64,000 nt of DNA, taken from Adiantum capillus-veneris. Its lineage: Eukaryota; Streptophyta; Polypodiopsida; Polypodiales; Pteridaceae. Every line of letters starts with the position of its first letter. Positions within the stretch are counted from its first letter, which is position 1. Position numbers and translations under genes: made by a program. Shown one piece after another: positions 21,167 through 32,904 of this stretch. The notes below the pieces were generated by a model. The model saw nothing but the letters and a program-made list of their open reading frames with translations, made no database searches and was not told where the DNA came from. The stretch is taken from positions 61,695,748 through 61,759,747 of the forward strand of contig CM043944.1 of assembly GCA_014529385.2 (NCBI GenBank). Direction: 5' to 3'.

Positions 21167-22646
21167 GGATACCCTTACTTTTGACCTTTTCATTTATCTT
21201 TGCCAAAGCCTTATCCTGCGTCTGCCCATAATGCTCCAATACGCTCATCCTATCCAACTGGACCTCTTCTAACTGCAAGAGCCTCTCTTTGAATGCATCA
21301 CTAGGCGGCCCAATCAACTTCTCTAACATCTTGACCGCAGGGAACGCTACCTCCACGGGCAATAGTGATTCCTTTCCATACACCAAATGAAATGGAGTAA
21401 ACCCTGTACCTGTCTTCACCAAAGTAGGGCAAGCCCATAATGCACTAGGCAATTCCAAATCCCAATTCTTTCCTTGGTGCTCTGTCACTTTAGAAAGAAT
21501 TTGTACCAACTCACCATTGAATCTTTCATTTAAGCCATTACACTGCGGGTAATAAGGAGTGGTATGCTGCTGCCTAATCTTCATCTTTGTGCATAAGAAG
21601 TCTAGCAGTTAAGCTCTAAAACCTAGCCCCTTTTCTGAAAGTAGCTCTAATGGAACCCCAAACTTGCAACATATTTCATCATACACAAATATTGCCACAT
21701 CCTTTGCAGTGATCTGTTTTACTGCTATAGCCTTTGACCATCTAGAGAGATAGTCCACTGCCGTCAAGATATAGCTTTTTCCCCTGCTTGTGATAGGTAA
21801 CGGGCCTATTGCATCAATCCCCCACTTTTCAAACACATCAAATGCCATAATAGTTTTTCGTAGCTCTGGCTTCAACACTCTCTTCCCAAATGCTTGACAC
21901 CTATTGCAAGACCTACACCAAAGGTGAAGATCCTTGTGCAAACTAGGCCATCCATACCCCTCTTGCAAAATCTTATGCAAGGTGATCTTTAGAGCAAAAT
22001 GGCCACCACATGCGCCTTCATGATTCTCTTCCAACACTCTGTAAAGCTCCTCCCGCCAAGGTACACCTCTCAACACGAGATCAGCCCCTTTCATGTATAA
22101 GACATCACCAATCAATTTGTACGTGTATGCTCTACGCACAAAGCCATACTTCTTAGACTTCTCAATCTCCTTTGGAATGATTCTTGTTAGCAAAAACTCC
22201 TCTTCTTGAGCCAAACTTTCCCGACCATGGTAAAAAGGTAAGTTGTTCCTCAACACAAATAGCTCCCCAATCATGCCTTGAGCTGCTTCATGTGCCTCCC
22301 CATTTAGAGCACGTTCAATGTGTCGGATGCTCCATGCTTCAAATGTTTTTAACAGGCCTTTAATTCTGAAGCACATTTCCTTCAATGACGTGTTCTTGCT
22401 CTTCCACACACCCAGCACTTGCTTCACCACTAACAAGGCATCACCTTTTATGCTCAACCTTCGAACCCCATGCTTCAAACAAATGTGTAATCCGGCTTCC
22501 AGAGTAGCATATTCAGCCTCATTGTTACTATGAGCATCCAATTTGAACCCTCTCTTGCATACTAGCTTCCCCTCTGGATCATAAAGTGCTATACCCCCTG
22601 AAGATGCATCGTGACTCTTTCTGTATGAACCATCAAAGAACAACAC
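21167..22646 (-). pseudogene. A2 plant-type RNase H and integrase
   Basis: The frame 21609-22646 (345 codons) has FFDGSYRKS, NNEAEYATL, KGDALLVV and then the integrase zinc domain (HEGACGGHF, CRSCNRC) and WGIDAIGPLP. The second catalytic site reads LLSEKGLGF, so the Asp is changed to Glu. A stop (GCT TAA) follows at once at about 21606. The core resumes in 21123-21584 with YYPQCNGLNERFNGEL, including the catalytic Glu, and is cut off after KVKSKG. It cannot code for active integrase. Confidence 0.87.
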
Positions 22647-22661
22647 ATGTGCATTGCTGAT

Positions 22662-24755
22662 CTATGGCACTTCTTCAACTACCTTTCTCACCACCTTCTC
22701 CTTAACAATAAGGGGATTCTCCTTGTAGGTCAACAAATCAGCTAGGGTAGCCCTTGTACTATCTTCCACTAGAAAAGAGAACTCAAACTCTTGCAACTCA
22801 ATTACCCATTTCTTCACCACATTTGACATGTTAGTACCATTAATTAATTGTGGCAAAAAGGCATAACTCGTCAAGAAAACAAAAGGCCGTGGTAGCAAGT
22901 AATGACGAAATTGTCGACAAGCAAATATTACGCTGGCCATCACTAGCTCTACTTCCAATAACTTTCTCTCCGCTACCAACTTCACTCGGCTTGCACAATA
23001 CACTGGCCTCATATAATGGTTGCCCTTCCCCTTTTGCAATAGCATGGCTCCAATGGCATCATCCCCTACTGATGGATTTACATAAAACACTTTCTCCCAA
23101 TCAGGAGCCTGCATGGCTGACAACCCCCCTAACACCTCTTTCACCTCTTGAAACACTTCTTCACACTTGTCATCCCATTGCAATGGATCATGCTTTGCCA
23201 CTTGCTGTAATGGATAAAGAAGCTGCGAAGAAAATGGAATAAACCGTGCCATGTACTTCACTTTGTGTATAAAAGTTGCCAATTGCTTTGTACTCGTAGG
23301 TGATGGAAGAAGAATAATAGACTTAACCTTTTCTGGATCAGCCTCAATGCCATTTTCTGACACCATATGGCCCAATAACTTCACCCTTGGCTGTGCTAGA
23401 TGACATTTCTTTGGATTTAGTTGTCCTCCACATTCATCATATCGAGTCAATACCATCTGCAGCTTCTCATGGTGTTTAGCCCTACTGCTATAAACACAGA
23501 AGTCATCCATAAAAGCTTTAACACAACTACCAATGAATAGTTCCAACACCCAATTTGCTCTCTCTTGATAGAAAGAAGGTCCATTTGACAACCCATATGG
23601 CAATACTTTGTAGCAGTAGCAGCCCCATGGCGTAATAAAAGCTGTCTTTGTGCGGTCTTTAAGAGCAATCTTCAAGTGAAAATAGCCTGAAAAACCATCA
23701 CACACTTTGTACCTCTCATAACCTGCCACTGAATCCAAGATCTGATTGATGAATGGAAGAGGATATGGGTTCTTCTTAGTGGCTGTGTTTAAGGGTTTAA
23801 AATCCACACAAATTCTCCACTTCCCATCCTTCTTTGGACTGACTACAACTGGACTCACCCATTTTGTGGTCTCCACTGGAACTATGAACCCTGCCTTCAA
23901 TAACTTGTCCACCTCTACCCGAAAGGCTTCCATTTGCTCTTGACCCATCCTTCTTAGCCTTTGACGCACTGGCTTAGCACCTTCTTTCAGCTCTATATGC
24001 ATCTCTTCACCCTTGAACCCTCTGATCTCTTCATATGAAGTAACGAACAAATCAGGAAAACTATCCAGCATATGCAAAAATATATCCTTCTCCATAGCTG
24101 AGAGGTCTCCACTGATCATTTGCGTCATTAATTCCTCCTTCTTTGACAACTCAACCTTGGTTTGCATCAGCCTTTCAATCACTTCATAAGGCCCTTCACT
24201 TTCATCTTCAACTTCCTTCGCAAATGCGACTAAACCACACTCCTGGATTTCTTTATCCATCAAAAGAAATGCAACATCAGCATCCTCATCACTGCTGGTA
24301 GTGCTATCACTGTCCTCATCTGTCACCGTGGAAGAGTCTTCATCACTAGACTCATCCTCATCTTCATAAAGCTCCTCTAATCGTTTCCTTGTGTCCATAT
24401 TATAAAGCTTCTTGGTACCTGTCTTTCCATAGAGGCTAATCGTACCATGTCGCCAATCTTGAACAGCTCCCACTGCACGTAACCATGGTCTGCCCAGTAT
24501 AATAGGATATGCTCCCAACTCTGCTGGCATCACATGAAAATCAACCACTGCCTTTGCATCATATGCCTCCACTTCTAAGCTCTTTACAACACCCAAGCAT
24601 TTTACTTTTTGATGGTTTGCCAATGTGATCCGAAAACCTGACACCCCAGCCACTGTGAGACCCATCTTCTCAACGCATGAGTGTGTTATGACACATATTT
24701 GGGCTCCGCCATCCACATAACCTTGTCCCAAAATTTTTCCTTTTATGCCACACAT
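22662..24755 (-). pseudogene. A2 protease, reverse transcriptase and degenerate RNase H
   Basis: A 697-codon open frame starts inside the protease (GYVDGGAQICVITHSC, PIILGRPWL), passes through the acidic linker, and contains a full RT with FMDDFCVY. It then has the Ty3 RNase H remnant (VNPSVGDDAIG, LTSYAFL) and ends at TAG 22662-22664 right before the plant-type RNase H. A4 has the same stop at the same codon; A1 has CAC. A one-base insertion near 24735 separates it from the upstream protease part. Confidence 0.87.
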
Positions 24756-26207
24756 CTACTATTGGACAAATGTCTGGTAGCTCATCCATTGCCAACACCT
24801 TCACTGAACCTCTCTCTGGCTCTTTCTCCATTGGGTTAACCATCCTCTTCCACTGTCGCTTTAGCTTAGGCACCATCTCTATAAGCTTCCCAAAAGTAAC
24901 ATCTGCCTTCCTGCTCGTCAGATCCTCCTTCACGTCATAGCTTAATTGCCCATCCCCAGTGCAAAATCTGAAACATGAAACTTTCGACGAGCTCTCCTTT
25001 TCCTCTTGGCCTTGACATCCTCGCCTTCATGGCTCTTTCCTTTCTTCTTACTAGGACCTGGGGCACTTCTTCCTTCCTTATCCTCTGTGTTCCTCCTCCC
25101 AATAGGCATCACTAATGTATCCTCTACCTTTGATGCCTTCTCCAAGGTGACTACACTTAGCACTTTTGTCTTTCCCTTTTCCTCCTGGGTCAGTCCACTG
25201 GTTCCTTCGTCTCCCTTAATTTCGATGCCATAATCATTTGACCTAGTTAGCACCTGTCTTGGCAATGGATACATGTCTCCCCCCATCCTTGGTGGCTTAT
25301 CACATTGCGGGCTGATGTGACCCAACTCTCCACAATTATAATATGTGGGCGTCTGCCTCCAAAACCTACCATTGCTTTGTCCAACACCATTCCTAAGCCT
25401 TTCTTCACCTCCTGGATGATTAGCAAACCTCCCTCGACCTCGATTATTTCCCACTTGACGTAGCATGTTTAGGCTGAGATTCTTCATCAAATCCACCATT
25501 TGCCTCGTTTCTTGCCTTATCCCATCATCTTGCACTGCTGTAGTGACCATTGCTGGCATAACCTGAGTAGTAACAGGAACCACTGGTTCGTGATGAACCC
25601 TTGACATGCGACCTTGTAAAGACTCTATAGGCTGAAATTCAGACCTCATGGGCAAAGACTCCACCCCTAACTGGATCATTTATCTCAGCTTCCACTCATT
25701 GTTCCTTGCTACCTCTAGTGCATCTTCATATGTCCTAGGCTTCTTTAGCTCCACTCTCCAACGTATATTCTCCCAAAGACCAGCCAAGAGCCTATCCTTC
25801 TTCATCATGTCAGGCGGGGGTACCTGTGGTGCTAAGGCCTTGCACATTCGCTCCCATGCCAATGAAAACTTACGTATGTACGCATCTACTGGCTCACCTT
25901 CCTTTTGCACCAAAGCCTGTACTTCTTGCCGCACTTTGTCATGATCTTCTATCTTCACAAACTCCACTTCAAACCCATGCGTTAGATTGTCCCAACTCAA
26001 TCTTACAGGTGGATCAGCCACACGCAACTCCTCTTCAAATGCTTTAGACCAAACTCGTGCATCACTCTTCAAACAAATTTGGAGAAGACGTAACATCTGC
26101 GCAGGGTCATGAATCTGGTTGCTAATGCAGGCAACCTCCATCTTTTCCAAAAATTCTTCCACATCTTCATCACTTCTTCCATGAAACTCCGGATAAGAGA
26201 AAGCCAT
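24670..26207 (-). pseudogene. A2 gag, zinc knuckle and protease linker
   Basis: Translation would start at the ATG with CAT at 26205-26207. The capsid part runs to a TAA at about 25680 (KLR stop, where A1 has KLRKMSQLG). It then continues open through VQDDGIRQETRQMVD, which has Gln where A1 and A4 have a stop. The knuckle CYNCGELGHISPQC and the basic linker follow. A one-base deletion near 24950 shifts to the frame 24670-24933. Gag function as in A1. Confidence 0.82.
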
Positions 26208-27247
26208 GGCTACCCAAGTTTCAATGCTTTGAGAACCCCTTTGAACACACGTGCAAGAACCCAAAACTTTTGACTACCCAATCCCCAGAAACTTCAATGG
26301 AGCTCAATTTTAGATAAGGACAAACACATGCACATCAAATGAGTTTTCATAGTTGATCATCGGAATTACAACAGGCAAAGGACATTCCAAGATCTCTCGT
26401 AATCTTCTTGGCCCGAACATAAAGACTATGCACTGCTGGAAAAAAATCTTCCTGGACACATGAACATTTATCTAGATTCTTTGAGTTAAATGAAATGGAG
26501 TGAATTGAGGGCCATTTTGATCATCCATTAAAGCCAACCATGAAACTCCCAAGAAGGCACACCCGACTTAACCTCTGATTTTGCCAAAATTTCAGCACCA
26601 TAACAGCATAAATGGCTCAAAAGACCAAGAAACCAACCATCATAACTTGGAAAAAATTTGAAAGAGTTTCCCCAGAAGTAGAGTAGTAGGAACCCAAAAT
26701 ATAGACTGTATATGTATGCATAAACTGCCAACAATAGAACCCCAGCATCAAATAGGACTCACTAGTACATACCCTATGGTGAGGTCACGAAAAGGGTGCT
26801 CCAGCTACCTATATCACCGAAAGGATCTCCACATTTGAGAATCCCCCAGCTCAATAAAAACCTCACGCTATCGACCCTCACACGAAGGCTAATGCAAATC
26901 ACGTATAGTCAAGTCTCAGAAATGACTATCTTCCAGACCAAGTCTCATAAATGGCTGGGACTACCAAATACAACCAAGTATGGCTCCACAAATGCGTACA
27001 ATGGCAGTTTCCACAAGTAACGTATAATCCAATAGACAATGCGCTTAAATAGGCGCCTAGTGATGCATACCCACAACAACTGCAAGTGACATCACTGCTA
27101 GTATATCACTGTACTCCAGCTACATGTACCTGTGTGAATCACTTGTACCTGTACCTATAACCTGTAACCTGTAGCCCCGAATCTCGAATCTTGAAGCTCG
27201 AAGCAGAAGGTACTCGAAGAAGATCCTCTGTGGGGGCGCCAAAAGAA
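26208..27247 (-). other. A2 leader and primer site
   Basis: Homologous to the A1 leader. The primer site (minus strand TGGCGCCCCCACAGAGGA, about 27224-27241) lies six bases inside the LTR edge. The 72-codon leader frame has CAG to TAG near 26473. Confidence 0.65.
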
Positions 27248-27720
27248 TGTCGGCGGGATGAAAACACACACAGCGCCTCTATAACGACCCGACACACACT
27301 CTTGGGAAGATACACACACACTATGGGGCACCACTCGGCTAACACAACACACCTGGCCGAGACAGGGAACACACCTCTGGAGTGAGAGGAGAGAGACTAT
27401 CCACTTGCCCACTCCACACACACACACACACACCCCAAAAAAACTCAGCTCAAAAGAGGAGAATTTCTGATGTTTAGATACAATTGAGCTTGGGCCAACA
27501 CCAATGGGGCAAATAGCTCACACAATATGGGTAAAATAAGCCAGATACAATCACAAACTAGAGCAGAAACATCGCTCATACGAGAAACTTACACAGAAAA
27601 ACATCAGGAAAAGAGTGAGGAATTTGGCAAAATGGATAGCGCCATCGCGTCTTGAACAGCCCAAAACCCCAGTCTACAATGTCAAAGTGCTCAAATCCGA
27701 CCTTGGATGAGCAGTTTACG
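27248..27720 (-). repeat. A2 partial 5' LTR (inner part only)
   Basis: It begins (plus strand) TGTCGGCGGGATG, matching the inner end of the other family A LTRs, and includes the CA/GT microsatellite near 27415-27433. It stops at GCAGTTTACG (27720), where complete LTRs continue with GCCAAAACAGG. The next bases (27721-27729) are unrelated filler. Confidence 0.85.
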
Positions 27721-27729
27721 ATCATGTCG

Positions 27730-27954
27730 TAGATTGTCCCAACTCAACCTTATAGGTGGATCAGCCACACGCAACTCCTCTTCAAATGTTTTAGACCAAA
27801 CTCGTGCATCACTCTTCAAACAAATTTGGAGAAGACGTAACATCTGCGCAGGGTCATGAATCTGGTTGCTAATGCAGGCAACCTCCATCTTTTCCAAAAA
27901 TTCTTCCACATCTTCATCACTTCTTCCATGAAACTCCAGATAAGAGAAAGCCAT
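27730..27954 (-). pseudogene. A3 gag N-terminal fragment
   Basis: From the conserved ATG (27952-27954) it reads MAFSYLEFHGRSDEDVEEFL and continues through KSDARVWSKTFEEELR to RLSWDNLRH, then enters the junction. About 75 codons remain. It has no stop within the homologous part. Confidence 0.82.
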
Positions 27955-28986
27955 GGCTACCCAAGTTTCAGTGCTTTGAGAACCCCTTTGAACACACATG
28001 CAAGAACCCAAAACTTTTGACTACCCAATCCCCAGAAACATCAATGGAGCTCAACTTTAGATAAGGACAAACACATGCACATCAAATAAGTTTTCATAGT
28101 TGATCATCGGAATTACAACAGGCAAAGGACATTCCAAGATCTCTCGTAATCTTCTTGGCCTGAACATAAAGACTATGCATTGCTGGAAAAAAATCTTCCT
28201 GGACATATGAACATTTATCTGGATTCTTTGAGTTAAATGAAATGGAGTGAATTGAGGGCCATTTTGATCATCCATTAAAGCCAACCATGAAACTCCCAAG
28301 AAGGCACACCCGACTTAACCTCTGATTTTGCCAAAATTTCAGCAGCATAACAGCATAAATGGCTCAAAAGACCAAGAAACCAGCCATCATAACTTGGAAA
28401 ATTTTTGAAAGAGTTTCCCCATAAGTAGAGTAGTAGGAACCCAAAATATAGACTGTATATGTATGCATAAACTGTCAACAATAGAACCCGAGCATCAAGT
28501 AGGACTCACTAGTACATAGCCTATGGCGAGGTCACGAAAAGGGTGCTCCAGCTACCTGTATCACCAAAAAGATCTCCACATTTGAGAATCCCCCAGCTCA
28601 ATAAAACCTCACGCTATCGACCCTCACACGAAGGCTAATGCAAATCGCGTATAGTCAAGTCTCAGAAATGACTATCTTCTAGACCAAGTCTCATAAATGA
28701 CTGGGACTGCCAAATACAACCAAGTATGGCTCCACAAATGTGTACAATGGCAGTTTCCACAAGTAACGTACAATCCAACAGACAATGCGCTCAAATAGGC
28801 GCCTAGTGATGCATACCCACAAAAAATGCAACTGACATCACTGCTAGTATATCACTGTACTCCAGCTACATGTACCTATGTGAATCACTTGTACCTGTAC
28901 CTGTAACCTGTAGCCCCGAATCTCGAAGCTTAAAGCTCGAAGCAGAAGGTACTCGAAGAAGATCCTCTATGGGGGCGCCAAAAGAA
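27955..28986 (-). other. A3 leader
   Basis: A leader like that of A1. The 72-codon frame (about 28057-28275) is open. The primer site at about 28963-28980 reads TGGCGCCCCCATAGAGGA. Confidence 0.6.
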
Positions 28987-30126
28987 TGTGGGCGGGATGA
29001 AAACACACACAGCGCCTCTATAACGACCCGACACACACTCTTGGGAAGATACACACACACACTATGGGGCACCACTCAGCTTACACAACACACCTGGCCG
29101 AGACAGGGAACACACCTCTAGAGTGAGAGGAGAGAGACTATCCACTTGCCCACTCCACACACACACACACACACACACACACCCAAAAAACTCAGCTCAA
29201 AAGAGGAGAATTTCTAATGTTTAGATACAATTGAGCTTGGCCGAACACCAATGGTGCAAATAGCTCACACAATATGGGTAAAATAAGCCAGATACAATCA
29301 CAAACTAGAGCAGAAACTTCGCTCATAGGAGAAACTTACACATAAAAAAATCAGGAAAAGAGTGAGGAATTTGGCAAAATGGATAGCACCATCGCGTCTG
29401 GAACGGCCCAAAACCCCAGTCTACAATGTCAAAGTGCTCAAATCCGACCTCGGATGAGCAGTTTACGGCCAAAACAGGCTCCAAAAACCCCAAAAACACA
29501 CCTGCTGCTGTTCCTCCTCTCTTTCCACGTTTTTTCTGGTCCTCTCTCTGTTTTTTCAGTTCCCACACTTAGCTTTCTTACTTGGGCACCCTTGGCCTTC
29601 TAGATGACCTCAAACGGACCCCGAACAGGCCAAAAACTGACCTCGCAGTGCATAGTTGTCACCTTTTTGCATCATTCGCACACCTGACACTCAGCTTTTT
29701 TCCAATAACGCATCTCGCCACCACGTGAAGTGGCCTCAAAAAGTGGTCCTAATGATGACCTTTCTGCATAACTCTCACAAGAAAACACCGACGTTGTGTC
29801 CGTCCTCATCCGCGTGCAAATATTGACCCCGTTCGCCCTCCAGACGCCAATAGATGCCATCTGACGCATCTGCTTACCTCATGTCATCGGCCCGTGGATA
29901 GCTTCCTCGAGAAGTTTTACGCGCTATAAACTCCTCATTATTGTAGAGAAAACATACTGGTACTGGTGATAGTGAAAATCGATGCACTATGTACATGTTG
30001 TCCTACCTATACACATGTGGGCCCCACGTAACCACCTGGCTATGGAAATTGGGAAATCCTTTATTCGATGCACCATGCATGTGTATGTACATATGCGCAA
30101 TCCCTTGCTCCAAAAAAATCCTGACA
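28987..30126 (-). repeat. A3 5' LTR, complete
   Basis: A 1140-bp family A LTR in minus orientation. The plus strand starts TGTGGGCGGG and ends ATCCTGACA. The dinucleotide tract at 29156-29182 is longer than in A1. Confidence 0.9.
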
Positions 30127-31151
30127 ATGCCTTCTCTAAAAAGTTGGCTTGAGAGTGGGAAATCATTTTTTTTAATGCTCCAAAGAAGAATGGGTCTATG
30201 TGGTGCTCTCCAAATCGCTATCTTATTGTAGGGACAATGAGAATCACAAACATAAATGTCATACTATGGGATGGAGTCAACTCCACTAATGCACAGAGGC
30301 TATGAGAGGTTGTCAATCTCTCAAAAAACAGATTCAATCCATATCCTTCTCAAATCTACACTCTATTGCATGTCAATTAGCATACATTAACTATGAGATC
30401 GCAAACAAATCTCAATGGTTCACCACACAAACAAAGTCCAAACAAGATGAAACGTATAGGACAGATGGAGAACATTTAAAGACACATGCACGTGCCCTCA
30501 AATTCCCCTTTTGACCACTTGCCAAACTTGTGTTTATTATATACTAGGAAGATTGTATCCTAATCATTTTCAGCCCCAAATACACCTTAGAGATTAGCAA
30601 TGATGTCCCTACATCCCTCCAATGCATAAAATGCAGTTTAGTTAAGTAAATCTTTAGTTATGAACAGATTAAGGAGTAGGTGAATAAAAAAAACAACACA
30701 CTTGTACTGGAAGAAAAGCACAATGTTGCATAGAGATTTCACTTGTGAATGGAATGAAGCATATGAAACTTCAAACATACACTCCACAAGTCAGTAATGA
30801 GCTTGAGAAGAAAGCATGAGAGTACAGTGCTCTGATAAACAGTTATACCGCTTATAATCCAAAAAACACCCACTAGGTTTTACAAAAAATAGCTTTTATA
30901 CCTTAGCCAAAGGTTATGGGTTCAAAACTGAGAAATTGCTCCACCTCTTTGCAACCTAGAATTCCGTTGATACAATCTGGACGCATTTAGCCCCAATATG
31001 TTTGGTTCATAATCGCATTATGGTTTACAAATTAATTTAAAAAAACAGTTACAAAAGCTTAGGTCTATTGATGTCCAAATTGATCAAAAAAGTGAAAAAT
31101 TACATCATAGGCTAAATATATATATGCTCCAATGTTAGCTATATGCTAACA
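30127..31151. other. Unassigned; right end is probably an E-element LTR edge
   Basis: I see no gene. The last bases, read on the minus strand, give TGTTAGC-ATATA-GCTAACA directly next to a purine tract, as expected for the start of a 3' LTR. The left boundary of such an LTR was not found. Confidence 0.35.
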
Positions 31152-31166
31152 TTTCCCACCCTCCTA
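31152..31166 (-). promoter_or_regulatory. Polypurine tract of element E
   Basis: On the minus strand TAGGAGGGTGGGAAA precedes TGTTAGC. The upstream phrase TGTGTCATGGACAACCAAG resembles that before the tract at 38697-38711, so the two belong to related families. Confidence 0.55.
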
Positions 31167-32900
31167 GACTTGGTTGTCCATGACACAACTTTAGGGGATC
31201 AGGTAGTCTTTAGTCCTTTTTGTCTTTCCTTTGCTTTTTTAGGGCATCAAGAGTACAATAGTTGATGTGTATCTTCTTATACACTTCGGCTAGGAATTAC
31301 AACTTGATAGGAGTGTTGAGCTCCATTGTCTTGTACCCCACAAACGTGCTACAAAGGTTCTCCACCACGAGGCCAAAGATCTTTGATTTGAATGTGAAAA
31401 ATCCAGTGTAGAAGGCTTCCTCAAATGTTTGCATGTAGTATGAGGGCAAAAACGTGACTTGAGCATAGAAGCCATAGAGGACTTTGTCCGGTGGTTGATT
31501 TGATAAATCATAGCAGAGCGCCTAATTTCCCTTGGGGAAAGACATCCACGACACGTCCGTCTACTTTGCTTGGTGGAAAGTCTGTTTGTTGCAGGTGACT
31601 TACATCTTGGCAATTTTGATGAACATAATGGAAGTAAGATGTAGGATACGCTTGAAGATTTTGACTGCTTCTGAGAGTGTCTGGATCATAATCTTCTATA
31701 CTACTGCCTTTAGGTTGGCTCACACTGGGTAGTTGAGTCATGTAGGATGTTTCTTTAAAATCAATTGATGGCTGCCCTAACTTCTGACTCTTGGCACTGG
31801 AGAGAATGTTGGGTCCTTTCTAATATCTGGTGGAGCTTGTGTGTAGAGAATGAGGTACGTAGGATATTTCTTTACCCAGTATATGCTCCAAGACAAGTGT
31901 TGATCAGCATTATCTACGGCTTGATCCTTGATAAGTCTTTCCTTTACCTTGAGGATTTCATACTTGATGAGTGGGTAGGGGAGAGACTGTTGATGCCAGG
32001 TCTCTCTGATCTGCTTTCCAGTAAGTTTGGCCACATTGACAAAGTGGAGGATCCACTACTCCCACACCATAGCCTCTTTCTATATGTCTTCTAGCTCGGG
32101 CTCTATGTTGACCTTGAGAGACTCTCCGGTTGAGCTGTGAAATCATCTATGGACTCTTGTTTGATTTCTAGATGAATTGTTGAGGACTCTACGTGTACTT
32201 TAATTGGATCAACATCTTCTTCTAATTGTAAGAACTCTACTACCCCAGCCCTTGATTGCCCTGTGTTTGGGATCTCCTCTTCATGGATGTTTTGTTTCCC
32301 TTTTAGCTGCTCTCGAGCCACTACCAATGCTGCTTGTAGATCAGCTACTTGTTTTTTTTTATTCTCTTGTTTGTTCATAAAGGAAAGTGAGAGCTCTCTC
32401 CACTACATCTGTTCAAAATTTATCTCTATCTCTAGATCTTTGGTTCTCTTTTCTATTTCTTGATAGGCTAAGTTGGAGCCTTGCTATGTGAGCATATGCA
32501 GATTGGTTCTAAGGTTGTTGAGTAGCTCATTTTGATCCTTGAGGTAGCTTCAGCTTGGGGAGCTTGGAGGTTTTCTATCTCTAATTGTGTATGTAGCCAT
32601 TGGACATGTGTGTTTGTCTCCAATAGAGTATCATTTTCCTTTTGAAGCTTCTTCTCTTCTGCTTCACTAGCTGTCATTGGTTTTTCCACGAACTCAGTCC
32701 TATTATGCAATTCAACTAGCTGTTGAGTACTTGTTTCCTTGAAAAAGCAATCTCTTCTTGGGATTGCTTGTTCAGAGTGCTATAATTTTCTACAAAGCAT
32801 CAGCCACTTCAATCCTTGCTGAGAGATATGCATTGGCTGCCTCAATTTGATTGACTTTTTCTTCCTTGGCATAGACCAATGACTTCATTTTTCTATTATA
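31167..32900 (-). pseudogene. Element E coding remnant with coiled coil, unidentified
   Basis: Several minus frames read as one decayed protein. At about 32103-32378 there is a helix-forming part (NKQENKKKQVADLQAALVVA) and at 32468-32710 another (EAEEKKLQKENDTLLETN), both likely coiled coils. Nearer the 3' end (about 31300-31500) a frame reads LCYDLSNQPPDKVLYGFYAQ and VTFLPSYYMQTFEEAFYTG. I do not recognise a domain. The position before a polypurine tract suggests the 3' coding part of a minus-strand LTR retrotransposon. The right side is cut by the LINE fossil. Confidence 0.4.
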
Positions 32901-32904
32901 TGGT

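Larger units (their letters stand above)
21167..27720 (-). mobile_element. A2: truncated Tat-like Ty3 element
   Basis: A minus-strand family A copy with Gag, protease, RT, two RNase H domains and most of integrase. It ends within the integrase C-terminal domain at about 21167, with no polypurine tract or 3' LTR. At its 5' side it keeps the leader and only the inner 473 bp of its LTR (27248-27720), which then jumps into the gag of A3. It has at least three nonsense changes and two frameshifts. Confidence 0.88.
27730..30126 (-). mobile_element. A3: 5' fragment of a family A element fused to A2
   Basis: A3 keeps only about 225 bp of gag, the leader and one complete LTR in minus orientation. Its gag is cut at the same point where A2's LTR is cut. 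So A2 and A3 form LTR - leader - gag start / partial LTR - leader - gag-pol, which suggests a deletion between two tandem or neighbouring copies. Confidence 0.85.

Noticed and set aside
22850-23242. 130-codon plus-strand frame (and its twin at 48764-49156)
   Set aside because: It is antisense to the RT/RNase H of A2 and A4.
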